From: an uncultured Lachnospiraceae bacterium
GTDB lineage: Bacteria; Bacillota; Clostridia; Lachnospirales; Lachnospiraceae
Length of the DNA: 46,499 nucleotides
Direction: 5' to 3'
NCBI GenBank assembly: GCA_947169235.1
Contig: CAMVOY010000015.1
Span: forward strand, 1 to 46,499
Shown here in pieces: positions 1 to 9,000 of the stretch. The first letter of the stretch is position 1, and each line of letters opens with the position of its first letter. The notes under the pieces are model-generated. The model was not told the origin of the DNA. It ran no database searches and saw only the letters and a program-made list of their open reading frames with translations. The translations under genes were made by a program, and so were the position numbers.

Positions 1-129
1 GAGGCTCGAGGTGAGGCTAGGGCCTACAGAAAAATGGGCCTGACCGACGAAGAAATAGCAGAAAAGATGGATAAGACTGTTGAAGAAGTCAGGGAGATAC
101 TCCGAGAAAAGGAAGTTGTGGCTTCCTGA
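1..129 (+). CDS. 3' end of an Rpn-family nuclease/transposase-like gene (partial)
   Basis: The window opens inside a reading frame that ends with TGA at 127-129. Its 42 residues are identical to the C-terminus of the complete Rpn-like protein at 371-1237: an EAR-repeat followed by a short helical segment (KMGLTDEEIAEKMDKTVEEV) typical of the tail of Rpn/PD-(D/E)XK proteins in Firmicutes. The nuclease domain lies upstream of the window and cannot be inspected. The DNA identity extends through the terminator (see repeat), so this is the last part of a tandem paralogue. Identification rests wholly on identity to the next gene. Confidence 0.75.
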   Translation, partial: EARGEARAYRKMGLTDEEIAEKMDKTVEEVREILREKEVVAS

Positions 130-137
130 AGAATGAT

Positions 138-165
138 AAAACCCGCTCAGTGAGCGGGTTTTTCC
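138..165 (+). terminator. Intrinsic terminator of the first Rpn-like gene
   Basis: A perfect 9-bp stem, ACCCGCTCA (141-149) with TGAGCGGGT (151-159), has a very short loop and is followed by a T run. It lies 11 nt after the stop codon. Confidence 0.85.
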
Positions 166-211
166 TATTCGGATCGCAGAGTGGTCAGTATCCTCAAAAA
201 GCTGTAATAAG

Positions 212-240
212 TTGACATTTTAGGGGAATAGTGTTATCCT
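212..240 (+). promoter_or_regulatory. Sigma-A-type promoter for the Rpn-like gene
   Basis: The -35 TTGACA (212-217) is perfect and is separated by 17 nt from a -10 TATCCT (235-240). It lies about 130 bp before the ATG at 371, leaving a leader of roughly 120 nt. Confidence 0.7.
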
Positions 241-287
241 ATATTTACCGTGATGTATATCCTTATGTTCTCATTCTGAGAGCAGGA

Positions 288-340
288 GGCCAAAGAAAGT
301 GCGATGGAATCCGGAGATTCCGGATGCTTTTTTAGTGGCC
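288..340 (+). promoter_or_regulatory. Terminator-like stem-loop in the Rpn gene leader (possible attenuator)
   Basis: ATCCGGA (309-315) pairs with TCCGGAT (319-325) across a 3-nt loop, and six T residues follow shortly after at 328-333. A flanking GGCCA (288-292) can also pair with TGGCC (336-340). The structure lies downstream of the promoter and upstream of the start codon, so if transcribed it could cause premature termination. No known riboswitch was recognised. Confidence 0.4.
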
Positions 341-370
341 ATGGTTTAGAGAAAGGAGGGATACTACATC

Positions 371-1237
371 ATGGTAAAGAATAAAAAAGACATAACAGAA
401 AAAACGCTCGAAGACTATAATGATGTCTTTGCGGACATTGTAAATGGTCTTCTGTTTGGTGGAGAACAGGTGGTTCACGAGGATGAGCTCTCACCCGTGC
501 CGACCACAAGCCAGTATAAGACTGACGATGGTGAGATTCATGAACAGGAGAGGGATGTATCAAAGCTTTGGAAGGATGTGACAATCACTGTTGCCCTGAT
601 AGGAGTTGAAAACCAGACTGATCCGGATTCTGACATGATATTCCGTGTTATGGGTTATGATGGCGCTTCGTATCGAAGCCAGCTTTTGGCCGGAAAGGAA
701 AGATATCCGGTTATAACGTTGGTGCTCTATTTTGGATACGAGTCGCATTGGAATCAGAGGACATTGTATGACAGGCTTGACATACCGGATAAGCTAAAAG
801 AGTATGTAAGCGATTACAGGATGAATGTATTTGAAATCGCATATTTGGAAGATGAAGTCATCGAAAGATTTCATAGTGATTTTGGCATAGTTGCAAGGTA
901 CTTTTCGCAGAAACGAAAAAAAGAGAAGTACAAACCGACTTCTGAAGAGATTAAGCATGTGGATGAAGTGTTAAAACTGATGAAAGTGTTGACAGGTGAC
1001 AACAGATTTCAAGAGGCGCAGAAACAGAAAAGGATATCAAAGGAGGGAGGCTCAATGACAATGATTGATGTGTTTGGTGAGTTTATCGCTGAGGGAGAGG
1101 CTCGAGGAGAGGCTCGAGGTGAGGCTAGGGCCTACAGAAAAATGGGCCTGACCGACGAAGAAATAGCAGAAAAGATGGATAAGACTGTTGAAGAAGTCAG
1201 GGAGATACTCCGAGAAAAGGAAGTTGTGGCTTCCTGA
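371..1237 (+). CDS. Rpn family recombination-promoting nuclease / putative transposase
   Basis: 288 aa. ATG at 371 is preceded by AAAGGAGG (about 352-359). The first two thirds resemble the PD-(D/E)XK nuclease fold of the Rpn/Transposase_31 family: an N-terminal lead (DYNDVFADIVN), an acidic segment followed by KDVTITVALIGVENQT, where D and the E-x-Q of ENQ are candidate active-site residues, and the downstream YPVITLVLYFG strand. The C-terminus has three EAR/GEARGEAR units and a helical tail common to these proteins. Characterised E. coli Rpn proteins are DNA endonucleases that promote RecA-independent recombination; that role is inferred here. A near neighbour with an identical 3' end (1-129) shows recent tandem duplication or gene conversion. 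It has its own promoter and terminator, so it is probably monocistronic. Confidence 0.8.
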   Translation: MVKNKKDITEKTLEDYNDVFADIVNGLLFGGEQVVHEDELSPVPTTSQYKTDDGEIHEQERDVSKLWKDVTITVALIGVENQTDPDSDMIFRVMGYDGASYRSQLLAGKERYPVITLVLYFGYESHWNQRTLYDRLDIPDKLKEYVSDYRMNVFEIAYLEDEVIERFHSDFGIVARYFSQKRKKEKYKPTSEEIKHVDEVLKLMKVLTGDNRFQEAQKQKRISKEGGSMTMIDVFGEFIAEGEARGEARGEARAYRKMGLTDEEIAEKMDKTVEEVREILREKEVVAS

Positions 1238-1277
1238 AGAATGATAAAACCCGCTCAGTGAGCGGGTTTTTCCTATT
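1109..1277 (+). repeat. Direct repeat, copy 2 (169 bp, identical to 1-169)
   Basis: This is the second copy of the exact 169-bp repeat, offset 1108 bp from the first. It contains the last 42 codons and the terminator of the complete Rpn-like gene. The distance between copies is about one gene length, consistent with tandem gene duplication. Confidence 0.95.
1246..1273 (+). terminator. Intrinsic terminator of the second Rpn-like gene
   Basis: Same hairpin as at 138-165: ACCCGCTCA (1249-1257) pairs with TGAGCGGGT (1259-1267), followed by T residues. Confidence 0.85.
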
Positions 1278-1354
1278 TAAACCTTACTGTGTGATAGAAT
1301 TATTTTTGCGAAACCTTACGATTAATAGTTTCGTTACATTTCGTTAAAAAACTA

Positions 1355-1383
1355 TTTACATTTGATTTTTTGCATGTTATACT
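1355..1383 (+). promoter_or_regulatory. Promoter of the first surface-protein gene
   Basis: TTTACA (1355-1360), 17-nt spacer, TATACT (1378-1383). Upstream are a CGAAAC/GTTTCG inverted repeat (1309-1314/1328-1333) and two TTCGTTA direct repeats. The paralogous gene at 3697 has an equivalent promoter with TTTACA and TTTCGT nearby, suggesting common control. Confidence 0.7.
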
Positions 1384-1387
1384 CAAC

Positions 1388-1465
1388 ATAGGATTATTCT
1401 ATTTATGACAATTGCGATTATAGGTTACTGTCGATCGTTTTCTTTTTAATTGAAGGGAGAAGACT
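1388..1465 (+). promoter_or_regulatory. Conserved leader shared by the two surface-protein genes, copy 1
   Basis: The 78 nt between the -10 box and the ATG are nearly the same as 3620-3696. The blocks ATAGGATTATT and ACAATTGCGATTATAGG, the following GTTACTGT, and the terminal GAAGGGAGAAGACT are unchanged or almost so. Non-coding conservation of this degree between diverged paralogues suggests either recent duplication with constraint or a regulatory RNA/protein site. The end contains the ribosome binding site GAAGGGAG. Confidence 0.6.
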
Positions 1466-3511
1466 ATGAAAAAAATCAGAAGGAGAACGCGAAACCGAAT
1501 AATCGGTGTAGGATCAACTTTGGTTGTCCTTGTGCTTGGGATCATGCTTGTAACTGGCATGATTAAAGCTGATTACTCATCTAAACAGTTCCATGATGAT
1601 TTGATGGGTGAGGCTAAGGAGTATGGCCTTGTGGCTGACTCAATTCATCAGTGGTACTATCATATGGGTACGAATTTTGCAACGAATAAGTACAGTACCT
1701 CGGGTTTTTGGGATAATGGTAAATTGATTCCGCAGACCTTTACAACAGGGCAGTACTCCAGTGGTGGATACTCTGATACGATTGCGGTTAAGGTTGCGGA
1801 CGGCAGTAAGCTGTGGGCTACCGGTACAGATGGGGTTCTTCCGACAATCTATACTGCAGAGGATCTGACCAAAGATGCTAATAAGAATAAGTTCAAATTC
1901 CAGGGTAGCGATGACTATTATTATAACCATATGATAGTCAAGCAAGACAGTTCCACGGTTCTTAGTAAAAAGGTTGATGATATGCTTTCTCATGTTCGGG
2001 GAAAGTCTCAAGAACTTGGAAAGAAAAAGTCCGATGACTATACAGTTGCTATAGAAAATAATGTGGTAAAAATCGATGCATCAAGGTGTAGTAAATTTGT
2101 GTATATCGATGCGTATGATCCTCAGTTTTTTGATTATTCAAAAGGAAAGGTTTGGGGGATTGTAGATCGGTGCCGCACGATTTATATCAAGAAGAATCCG
2201 AAAATTGATGATCAGGTTTTTGTTCTTAATTATGCAAGATATGATGGTGAGGAGACGCCATCGCCTACAGTAGAGCCGACGGATGAGCCAACAACAGAGC
2301 CGACGCAAGAGCCGGCGAATGTACAGAGTGCGAATGCGGTTGCGGATCCTACTGATAATCCGACTAATGAAGGTGGTGAAGGAACGTTAACAGCTCCTTT
2401 GCCAGCTCAGGGAAATGACCCAGAAACGACTGTGGAAGAGTCTACAGAAGAGCCTTCGTCGGAACCTGAAACAGAGAAAAATGTAAGTCTTCTTGGATTG
2501 CCGAGAGAAGCGCGTGCGGCGGAGCATATTTACAAGTATGACATTAATAACAGTAAGAAAGTTGAAGTTCAGCTTGCCAGAGTTTGGTTTGTCAATGATA
2601 ATTGGCAGCCGATCCAGCTTGATCAGAATAGTGCAAGCGCTGTTGAAGACTTCTCTCAGCGTGTGATCTATAACCTGCCGTATGCTAGCAAAGTATGGGC
2701 GAATCAGACGATTGGAACTATTCTTGCTCCGGAGGCTGATTCAAAGTTTGGTGGAAACGATGATAATGATCAGTCAAATCGTGCGAACTGCTCAGGGTGG
2801 TTCGTTACGAAGAAAATAGAGTCTAACTGTGGTGAGTGGCATTTCTTCAGAACACCTCCGACAACAGAGCCACCGTCAACAACAGAGCCGGTTGTTACAA
2901 CAGAGCCACCGGTAGAAACGACGGAGCCACCTGTAGTTACAACAGAACCACCGGTAGTAACGACGGAGCCGCCTGTAGTGACAACGGAGCCGCCTGTAGT
3001 TACAACGGAGCCGCCTGTAGTTACAACAGAGCCGCCGGTAGTGACAACAGAACCACCGGTAGTTACAACAGAGCCGCCGGTAGTAACGACAGAGCCACCT
3101 GTAGTTACAACAGAGCCGCCGGTAGTAACGACAGAACCGCCGGTAGTAACGACACAGCCGCCGGTAACGACACCTCCGGTAGTGACGACACAGCCGCCGA
3201 CGAACACACCGCCGACGACTTATACAAATCCGCCAAGCAATACGCCGCCGGTAGTATACTACACTTTCTCACCTTCACCGACGGAGACGCCGACTACAGT
3301 AGTTGAGGAAGAAGTACCGTTGTCAGACTTCACTCCTGAGGAGAAGCCGAAAGAGGAGACAACCACAATCGTTGAGGATGTTCCTCTGGCAGCGACTGTT
3401 CCTGAGACAGGCGATACGATGAATCCGATGGTTCCGATCGCGGGAATGGGACTTTCACTGTTGGCTATCGTAGGAGTGGTAGTGATCAGAAAAAAGAAGT
3501 CTACTAAATAA
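1466..3511 (+). CDS. Sortase-anchored surface protein with TP-repeat stalk (paralogue 1; choice-of-anchor-A-like)
   Basis: 681 aa. The N-terminus is a long signal sequence: basic MKKIRRRTRNR, then a hydrophobic stretch to about residue 33. Residues ~35-460 form the exposed head. It begins DDLMGEAKEYGLVADSIHQ and ends with YNLPYASKVW...GTILAPEA...GWFVTKKIESNCGEWHF, which resembles the start and end of choice-of-anchor-A adhesin domains (N/P, ILAP and GE-H-F signatures); this is an inference from motif order. An acidic, TP-rich insert lies near 262-345. Residues ~464-620 are a Pro/Thr stalk with 11 EPPVVTT heptads. The C-terminus has VPETG (LPxTG variant), a hydrophobic segment and RKKK, a sortase signal. 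Likely role is adhesion or cell-surface display. No sortase gene lies in the window. Paralogue follows at 3697. Confidence 0.8.
   Translation: MKKIRRRTRNRIIGVGSTLVVLVLGIMLVTGMIKADYSSKQFHDDLMGEAKEYGLVADSIHQWYYHMGTNFATNKYSTSGFWDNGKLIPQTFTTGQYSSGGYSDTIAVKVADGSKLWATGTDGVLPTIYTAEDLTKDANKNKFKFQGSDDYYYNHMIVKQDSSTVLSKKVDDMLSHVRGKSQELGKKKSDDYTVAIENNVVKIDASRCSKFVYIDAYDPQFFDYSKGKVWGIVDRCRTIYIKKNPKIDDQVFVLNYARYDGEETPSPTVEPTDEPTTEPTQEPANVQSANAVADPTDNPTNEGGEGTLTAPLPAQGNDPETTVEESTEEPSSEPETEKNVSLLGLPREARAAEHIYKYDINNSKKVEVQLARVWFVNDNWQPIQLDQNSASAVEDFSQRVIYNLPYASKVWANQTIGTILAPEADSKFGGNDDNDQSNRANCSGWFVTKKIESNCGEWHFFRTPPTTEPPSTTEPVVTTEPPVETTEPPVVTTEPPVVTTEPPVVTTEPPVVTTEPPVVTTEPPVVTTEPPVVTTEPPVVTTEPPVVTTEPPVVTTEPPVVTTQPPVTTPPVVTTQPPTNTPPTTYTNPPSNTPPVVYYTFSPSPTETPTTVVEEEVPLSDFTPEEKPKEETTTIVEDVPLAATVPETGDTMNPMVPIAGMGLSLLAIVGVVVIRKKKSTK
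2924..3154 (+). repeat. 21-bp tandem repeat encoding EPPVVTT (11 units)
   Basis: Eleven consecutive in-frame 21-bp units encode the heptad EPPVVTT. Units differ only at third positions (cct/ccg/cca, gta/gtt/gtg). Diverged relatives (VETT, PVTT, QPP) flank the block. The high-proline repeat opens long spurious frames on both strands. Confidence 0.9.
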
Positions 3512-3526
3512 TTCGTAAGTGCTCAA

Positions 3527-3564
3527 AGAGGCCTGTAACACTAAGTTGCGGGTCTCTTTTTTTT
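3527..3564 (+). terminator. Intrinsic terminator after surface protein 1
   Basis: AGAGGCCTG (3527-3535) pairs with the region GGGTCTCT (3550-3557), including G-U pairs, and is followed by an uninterrupted T run to 3564. Confidence 0.65.
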
Positions 3565-3592
3565 GTAAAGTTTCGTAAAATAATCCTTTACA
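3564..3592 (+). promoter_or_regulatory. Inverted repeat overlapping the -35 box (possible operator)
   Basis: TGTAAAG (3564-3570) and CTTTACA (3586-3592) are perfect inverted repeats 15 nt apart. The right arm contains the -35 hexamer of the second surface-protein promoter, a position that suits a repressor or activator site. Confidence 0.35.
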
Positions 3593-3615
3593 AATATGGT
3601 TATAGGTGGTATAGT
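3587..3615 (+). promoter_or_regulatory. Promoter of the second surface-protein gene
   Basis: TTTACA (3587-3592), 17-nt spacer, TATAGT (3610-3615). It has the same -35 hexamer, spacing and downstream leader as the promoter at 1355-1383. Confidence 0.7.
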
Positions 3616-3619
3616 GTAC

Positions 3620-3696
3620 ATAGGATTATTAAATTTGGGACAATTGCGATTATAGGTTACTGTTGATTGTTTTCTTTTGATTGAAGGGAGAAGACT
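3620..3696 (+). promoter_or_regulatory. Conserved leader shared by the two surface-protein genes, copy 2
   Basis: These 77 nt are the counterpart of 1388-1465, with a few substitutions and one length difference. They end in the same GAAGGGAGAAGACT before ATG. Confidence 0.6.
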
Positions 3697-5919
3697 ATGA
3701 AAAAAATCAGAAGAAGAACTAGGAACAGAATTGTTGGCGTATGTTCTACGTTAGCTGTTCTTTTGCTCGGTGTGGTTTTGGTTACAACCATCAACTTTGC
3801 CGGTAATGGTGATTTCCACAAAGAGCTGCTCGGCGATGCCGAGAACTATGGTATTGTTGCGGATTCTATCCATCAGACCAGTCACATGGATACAAACTTT
3901 GCAACTAATTACTATACTAATACCAGCAATTTTACTGTTGGTCAGTACACGTTTGGTAATCCGTTGATTACTATCGCAACCAGAGTTGGAGATCCGACAA
4001 ATCCCGATCTTCCGCCACTTGGACTTAAAAAAGTATATGGAAAGGATTTTTCTAAGGTACATGCATCGACAGCCGGCGGGGCCGAAGCGGCAGTATTCTG
4101 GACGGCTGAGTCGCAGGATCTTGAAAATTTGAAGAGTAAGTTTAAGATCCAGACTAAGTGGATTGAAGATGAGAACGGAAATAAAGTAGAGGTACTTGAC
4201 TTTTTTGAAAACCATGCCATGGTACAATTCTATGACAATGAAGATGATCTTAAGACTATCGTCAATGGTATGCGTTCTCACGTTAAGGGCAAATCTGAGG
4301 AATTCGGCACTCGTCTTACAGAGGGATACAAGTGGGAGAAGGATCCTGCTAAGGATGACAGAGATATGATCGACATCACGCCGTGTTCAGAGAAGGTTGT
4401 TTATGTTGATGCAACTCCTCTTGTTATCAAAGATGGCAATAAGGCGATGTGGATCAAGTTTGAAGAGGGACCGAAATGCGGAACATGTGATTATGTTTAT
4501 CCGATGAAGGACTTTTCCGTAAAGAAGAGAAGTGATCAGACGATTGTTCTTAACTTTGTGAAGACTACAGGATCCGGTACACTTTTGGAAGAGGCTAATG
4601 CTGTAGAAGAGCCTGCAAATAATCTGTTGATGGGCAAAAAACCCAAAAATGCGATTTTCGTTGATGAAGACGGGAATGTAGTTGACAATGGTCAGGATGC
4701 AGATAAGACAGAGGGCGAAGAGAGTGTAGCCCCTGCAAAGGTAGAAGAGCCTGAAGTTGTAGAAATGAAGGATGAAGTGCAGAAGACGGAGAATCAAGAA
4801 ACTACTCCGGATGTTGAGAAGACCGCAGACCCTGTTGTTCAGGAAGTAATAACTGACGGGGAAGAAGAGACAGAGACAGAAGAGACTGAGGAGAAAGTAT
4901 CATTCCTTGGGCTTACGAGTGTTGCTAAGGCAGGAACCAAGACCTTTGGCGTTGACATGGATACAACAAAAGAGGTTAGTAAGGTTCAACTTCATGGAGT
5001 AAAGAAGCTGTACGACGAACACGGAAAAGACGTAACTCCTGGTGATTCAGGAACGGATGATAACTCTCTCAATGCCTACAAGACTATAATATACAATCTT
5101 CCGTATTCAACACATGCTTGGTGTGGATATACGAAGGGAACAATCATTGCTCCTAACGCGCAGGTTAAGTTTGGTGAGGGCAACTGTGCCGGATGGCTTG
5201 TTGCAGAGCGTGTGTATGGTAACTGTGGAGAGTGGCATTTCTGCTACAATCCGCCGAAGGAGACAGCTACTCCGCCGGTAGAAACAACAGAGCCGCCGGT
5301 AGAAACAACAGAGCCACCGGTAGAAACAACAGAGCCGCCGGTAGAAACAACAGAGCCGCCGGTAGAAACGACAGAGCCGCCTGTAGTGACAACAGAGCCG
5401 CCGGTAGTAACGACAGAGCCGCCGGTAGTAACGACAGAGCCGCCAGTAGTAACGACAGAGCCGCCTGTAGTGACAACAGAGCCGCCGGTAGTAACGACAG
5501 AGCCGCCAGTAGTGACAACAGAGCCGCCGGTAGTAACGACAGAGCCGCCTGTGGTGACGACACAGCCGCCGGTAACAACAGCTCCGGTAGTGACGACACA
5601 GCCGCCGACTAACACACCGCCGACGACTTATACCAATCCGCCGAGCAACACACCGCCGATCGTGTATTACACCTTCTCGCCGGCTCCGACGGAGACACCG
5701 ACTACGATAGTTGAGGAAGAAGTACCGTTGTCAAACTTCACTCCTGAGGAGAAGCCGAAAGAGGAGACAACCACAATCATTGATGATGTTCCTTTGGCAG
5801 CGACTGTTCCTGAGACAGGCGATACGATGAATCCGATGATTCCGATCGCAGGAATGGGACTTTCACTTCTGGCTATGTTGGGAGTGGTAGTGATTCGCAA
5901 AAAGAAGTTTACAAAATAA
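3697..5919 (+). CDS. Sortase-anchored surface protein with TP-repeat stalk (paralogue 2; choice-of-anchor-A-like)
   Basis: 740 aa, same architecture as the 1466-3511 product: signal sequence MKKIRRRTRNRIVG plus a hydrophobic run, a head starting LLGDAENYGIVADSIHQ and closing with YNLPYSTHAWCGYTKGTII then APNAQV...NCGEWHF, a PT stalk, VPETGD, hydrophobic span and RKKK. Before the head's end lies a Glu/Val-rich segment (~residues 300-405), where paralogue 1 has TEPT/EPAN sequence, so the paralogues differ most there. The stalk has five PPVETT units followed by nine EPPVVTT units. The head has Cys pairs (CGTCD; NCAGW; NCGEW) that might form disulfides. The stalk and anchor regions are far more alike than the heads, consistent with recombination at the repeats. 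Transcribed from its own promoter and terminated at 5940-5972. Confidence 0.8.
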   Translation: MKKIRRRTRNRIVGVCSTLAVLLLGVVLVTTINFAGNGDFHKELLGDAENYGIVADSIHQTSHMDTNFATNYYTNTSNFTVGQYTFGNPLITIATRVGDPTNPDLPPLGLKKVYGKDFSKVHASTAGGAEAAVFWTAESQDLENLKSKFKIQTKWIEDENGNKVEVLDFFENHAMVQFYDNEDDLKTIVNGMRSHVKGKSEEFGTRLTEGYKWEKDPAKDDRDMIDITPCSEKVVYVDATPLVIKDGNKAMWIKFEEGPKCGTCDYVYPMKDFSVKKRSDQTIVLNFVKTTGSGTLLEEANAVEEPANNLLMGKKPKNAIFVDEDGNVVDNGQDADKTEGEESVAPAKVEEPEVVEMKDEVQKTENQETTPDVEKTADPVVQEVITDGEEETETEETEEKVSFLGLTSVAKAGTKTFGVDMDTTKEVSKVQLHGVKKLYDEHGKDVTPGDSGTDDNSLNAYKTIIYNLPYSTHAWCGYTKGTIIAPNAQVKFGEGNCAGWLVAERVYGNCGEWHFCYNPPKETATPPVETTEPPVETTEPPVETTEPPVETTEPPVETTEPPVVTTEPPVVTTEPPVVTTEPPVVTTEPPVVTTEPPVVTTEPPVVTTEPPVVTTEPPVVTTQPPVTTAPVVTTQPPTNTPPTTYTNPPSNTPPIVYYTFSPAPTETPTTIVEEEVPLSNFTPEEKPKEETTTIIDDVPLAATVPETGDTMNPMIPIAGMGLSLLAMLGVVVIRKKKFTK
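5272..5562 (+). repeat. 21-bp tandem repeat encoding (E)PPVETT and EPPVVTT
   Basis: Five PPVETT units followed by nine EPPVVTT units, all in frame with a 21-bp period, then QPP. Unit sequences are shared with the block at 2924-3154, which offers a long substrate for recombination between the two genes. Confidence 0.9.
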
Positions 5920-5939
5920 GAACGTAAGTAAATGATATT

Positions 5940-5972
5940 GAGCCCCACGGCATCGCCGTGGGACTCTTTTTG
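5940..5972 (+). terminator. Intrinsic terminator after surface protein 2
   Basis: GAG-c-CCCACGGC pairs with GCCGTGGG-a-CTC across a 3-nt ATC loop, followed by TTTTT. Confidence 0.9.
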
Positions 5973-5988
5973 TGTACGTGGAAAGTAC

Positions 5989-6017
5989 TTGATTTTTTAA
6001 ACGAGATAGGCTATAAT
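5989..6017 (+). promoter_or_regulatory. Promoter of the dehydratase-activase gene
   Basis: TTGATT (5989-5994), 17-nt spacer, perfect TATAAT (6012-6017). Confidence 0.75.
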
Positions 6018-6070
6018 CATATAGTTAATGATTAAGTTGGGTTACTATAGTTTCTAAGGAGGATGGTTCG

Positions 6071-9000
6071 ATGCTTCGATTGGGTATTGATATCGGTTCA
6101 ACCACAGTTAAGATAGCTATTCTTGACGAGGACAACCGTATTATTTTCTCTGCCTATGAGAGACATTTTGCAAATATACAGGAGACACTTCGCGAGATAG
6201 TTGATAGGGCGTATACCGAGATGGGTGATAAGGATATCGATCCGATGATCACCGGATCCGGCGGTCTGTCTATCGCGGACCATCTGGATATCCCCTTTGT
6301 ACAGGAGGTGTTCTCTGTTGCAACAGCACTGAAGGATTATGCACCGAAAACGGATGTGGCTATCGAGCTCGGTGGTGAGGATGCAAAGATCATCTATTTT
6401 TCCGATGGTATAGAGCAGCGTATGAACGGAATATGTGCCGGAGGTACGGGTTCATTCATCGACCAGATGGCGAGCCTGTTGAAGACTGACGCAGCTGGAC
6501 TTAACGAGTATGCAAAAGGTTATCAGGCTATCTATCCGATCGCTGCGAGATGCGGAGTGTTTGCCAAGACTGACATACAGCCCCTGATCAATGAGGGAGC
6601 AGCGAAGGAGGATCTGGCTGCATCCATATTCCAGGCTGTAGTAAATCAGACCATATCCGGCCTGGCTTGTGGTAAGCCGATCCGTGGGCACGTGGCATTT
6701 TTGGGAGGACCGCTTCACTTCCTCACGGAGTTGAAGGAGTCATTCATACGTACACTGAAGCTGACCGACGAGTACATCATCGCACCGGAGAACTCGCACC
6801 TGTTTGCAGCGAGCGGAGCAGCGATGAATGCGGCAGGGGAGAAACCGACCACGCTCAAAAAGCTTCTCAATCTGCTCTCTTCAGAGATCCATCTGCAGTT
6901 CGAGGTAGAGCGTATGGAGCCTCTGTTCAAGGATCAGGCTGAGTATGATGAATTCCTGAAAAAACACAGTGAGCACGATGTTGTCAAGGGCGATCTGGCA
7001 AACTATGAGGGGGATGTTTTCCTCGGTATCGACGCGGGTTCGACCACGACGAAGGTCGCACTGGTTGGCAGTGATGGAGAGCTTTTGTATTCGTTCTATG
7101 ATAACAATAACGGAAGTCCGTTAAAGACTACAATCCGTGCCATCAGAGAGATAAAAGAAAAGCTTCCCGACAGCGCACAGATCGTCAGATCATGCTCGAC
7201 CGGATACGGAGAAGCTCTGATCAAGTCCGCACTCATGCTCGACGAGGGTGAGGTCGAGACGGTCTCGCATTACTATGCGGCGCATTTTTTTGAGCCTGAT
7301 GTAGACTGTATCCTCGACATCGGCGGACAGGATATGAAATGTATAAAGATCAAAAATAACTCCGTGGATAGCGTGCAGTTAAATGAGGCCTGCTCGTCAG
7401 GATGCGGATCGTTTATAGAGACCTTCGCGAGGAGTCTCGGACATGACGTGAAGGATTTCGCGAAGATGGCTCTGTTTGCGGAGAACCCGATAGACTTGGG
7501 TTCCAGGTGTACAGTGTTCATGAACTCGAAGGTTAAACAGGCTCAGAAGGAGGGCGCTACGGTTGAGGATATCTCAGCCGGACTCGCCATCTCCGTTATT
7601 AAGAATGCCCTGCTGAAGGTCATCAAGCTCACTGATCCGAAGGATCTGGGCACCAACGTGGTCGTACAGGGTGGAACTTTCTATAATGATGCAGTACTGA
7701 GGAGTTTCGAGAGAGTCTCCGGATGTAAGGCTGTACGCCCTGATATCGCGGGTATCATGGGTGCTTTCGGTGCGGCTCTGATCGCGCGTGAGCACTACGA
7801 GGAGGGCGAGGAGACCACGATGCTCTCGCTCGATGACATCATCGATCTGAGATTCGACTCGACGATGTCCAGATGCAAAGGCTGCACGAACCATTGTCTT
7901 TTGACCATCAACCGTTTCTCGGGCGGCAGACAGTTCATCTCAGGGAACCGCTGTGAGAGAGGTCTCGGAAAAGAGAGAACAAACAAAGATATTCCGAACT
8001 TATATGAGTATAAAAACAAAAGACTTTTTGCACACTACAAACCGCTTTCAGCAGATCGGGCCGTGAGAGGACGCGTGGGTATCCCGAGAGTTCTTAACAT
8101 GTATGAGAACTATCCGTTCTGGTTCACATTTTTCACGGAGCTCGGATACCAGGTTATAGTTTCTCCGCCATCGTCGAGAGACATATATTCACTCGGTATC
8201 GAGAGTATCCCGAGTGAGAGTGAGTGCTACCCGGCGAAGCTTGCGCACGGTCATATCATGTGGCTTCTCGCGCAGGGACTTGATTACATATTCTATCCCT
8301 GCGTACCATACGAGAGGAACGAGTTTGAGGGATCGGGTAACCATTATAACTGTCCGATCGTAACATCATATGGCGAGAATATAAAGAATAATGTCGAGGA
8401 GTTATCAGATCCTTCCATCACTTATCAGAACCCGTTTGTGAGTTTCGAGAGTGAGAAGGCGATAACCGGCGAGCTGGTCAGATATATAAGTGCGGAAAAC
8501 GGTATATCTCCGAATGAGATCCGTGCTGCCGCGCACAAGGCATATGAAGAGCTGCAGGCTACCCGTGAGGATATAAAGAAAAAGGGCGAGGAGGTCCTTA
8601 GGTGGATGGAGGAGCATGACGCTATGGGTATCGTGCTTTCGGGCCGTCCGTATCATATCGATCCCGAGATCCATCATGGAATACCTGAGCTTATCACGTC
8701 CTACGGTATCGCGGTACTGTCCGAGGACAGTATCTCGCATCTGGCTGAGATAAACAGACCTACCATAGCTGTCGATCAGTGGATGTATCATTCGAGACTC
8801 TATGCAGCGGCAACATATGTCAGGACCAGAGATGATCTCGAGATGATCCAGCTTAATTCATTCGGTTGCGGACTTGATGCGGTGACTACCGATCAGGTAA
8901 ACGATATCCTGACCGGTTCTGACAAGATATGTACGGTTCTGAAGATCGATGAGGTAAACAACTTAGGTGCCGCACGTATCCGTATCAGATCGCTGATATC

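Larger units (their letters stand above)
1..169 (+). repeat. Direct repeat, copy 1 (169 bp, identical to 1109-1277)
   Basis: Bases 1-169 match 1109-1277 without a mismatch; identity stops abruptly after the terminator at 169/1277. The repeat covers the C-terminal 42 codons, stop codon and intrinsic terminator of two tandem Rpn-like genes. Because the window begins inside copy 1, its true left boundary may lie further upstream. Confidence 0.95.

Noticed and set aside
2770-3207. Long minus-strand and +2 frames over the TP repeat (145 and 156 aa), likewise at 5232-5615
   Set aside because: They are shadows of the 21-bp repeat, which has no stops in several frames; no RBS, and composition is only the repeat read in other frames.
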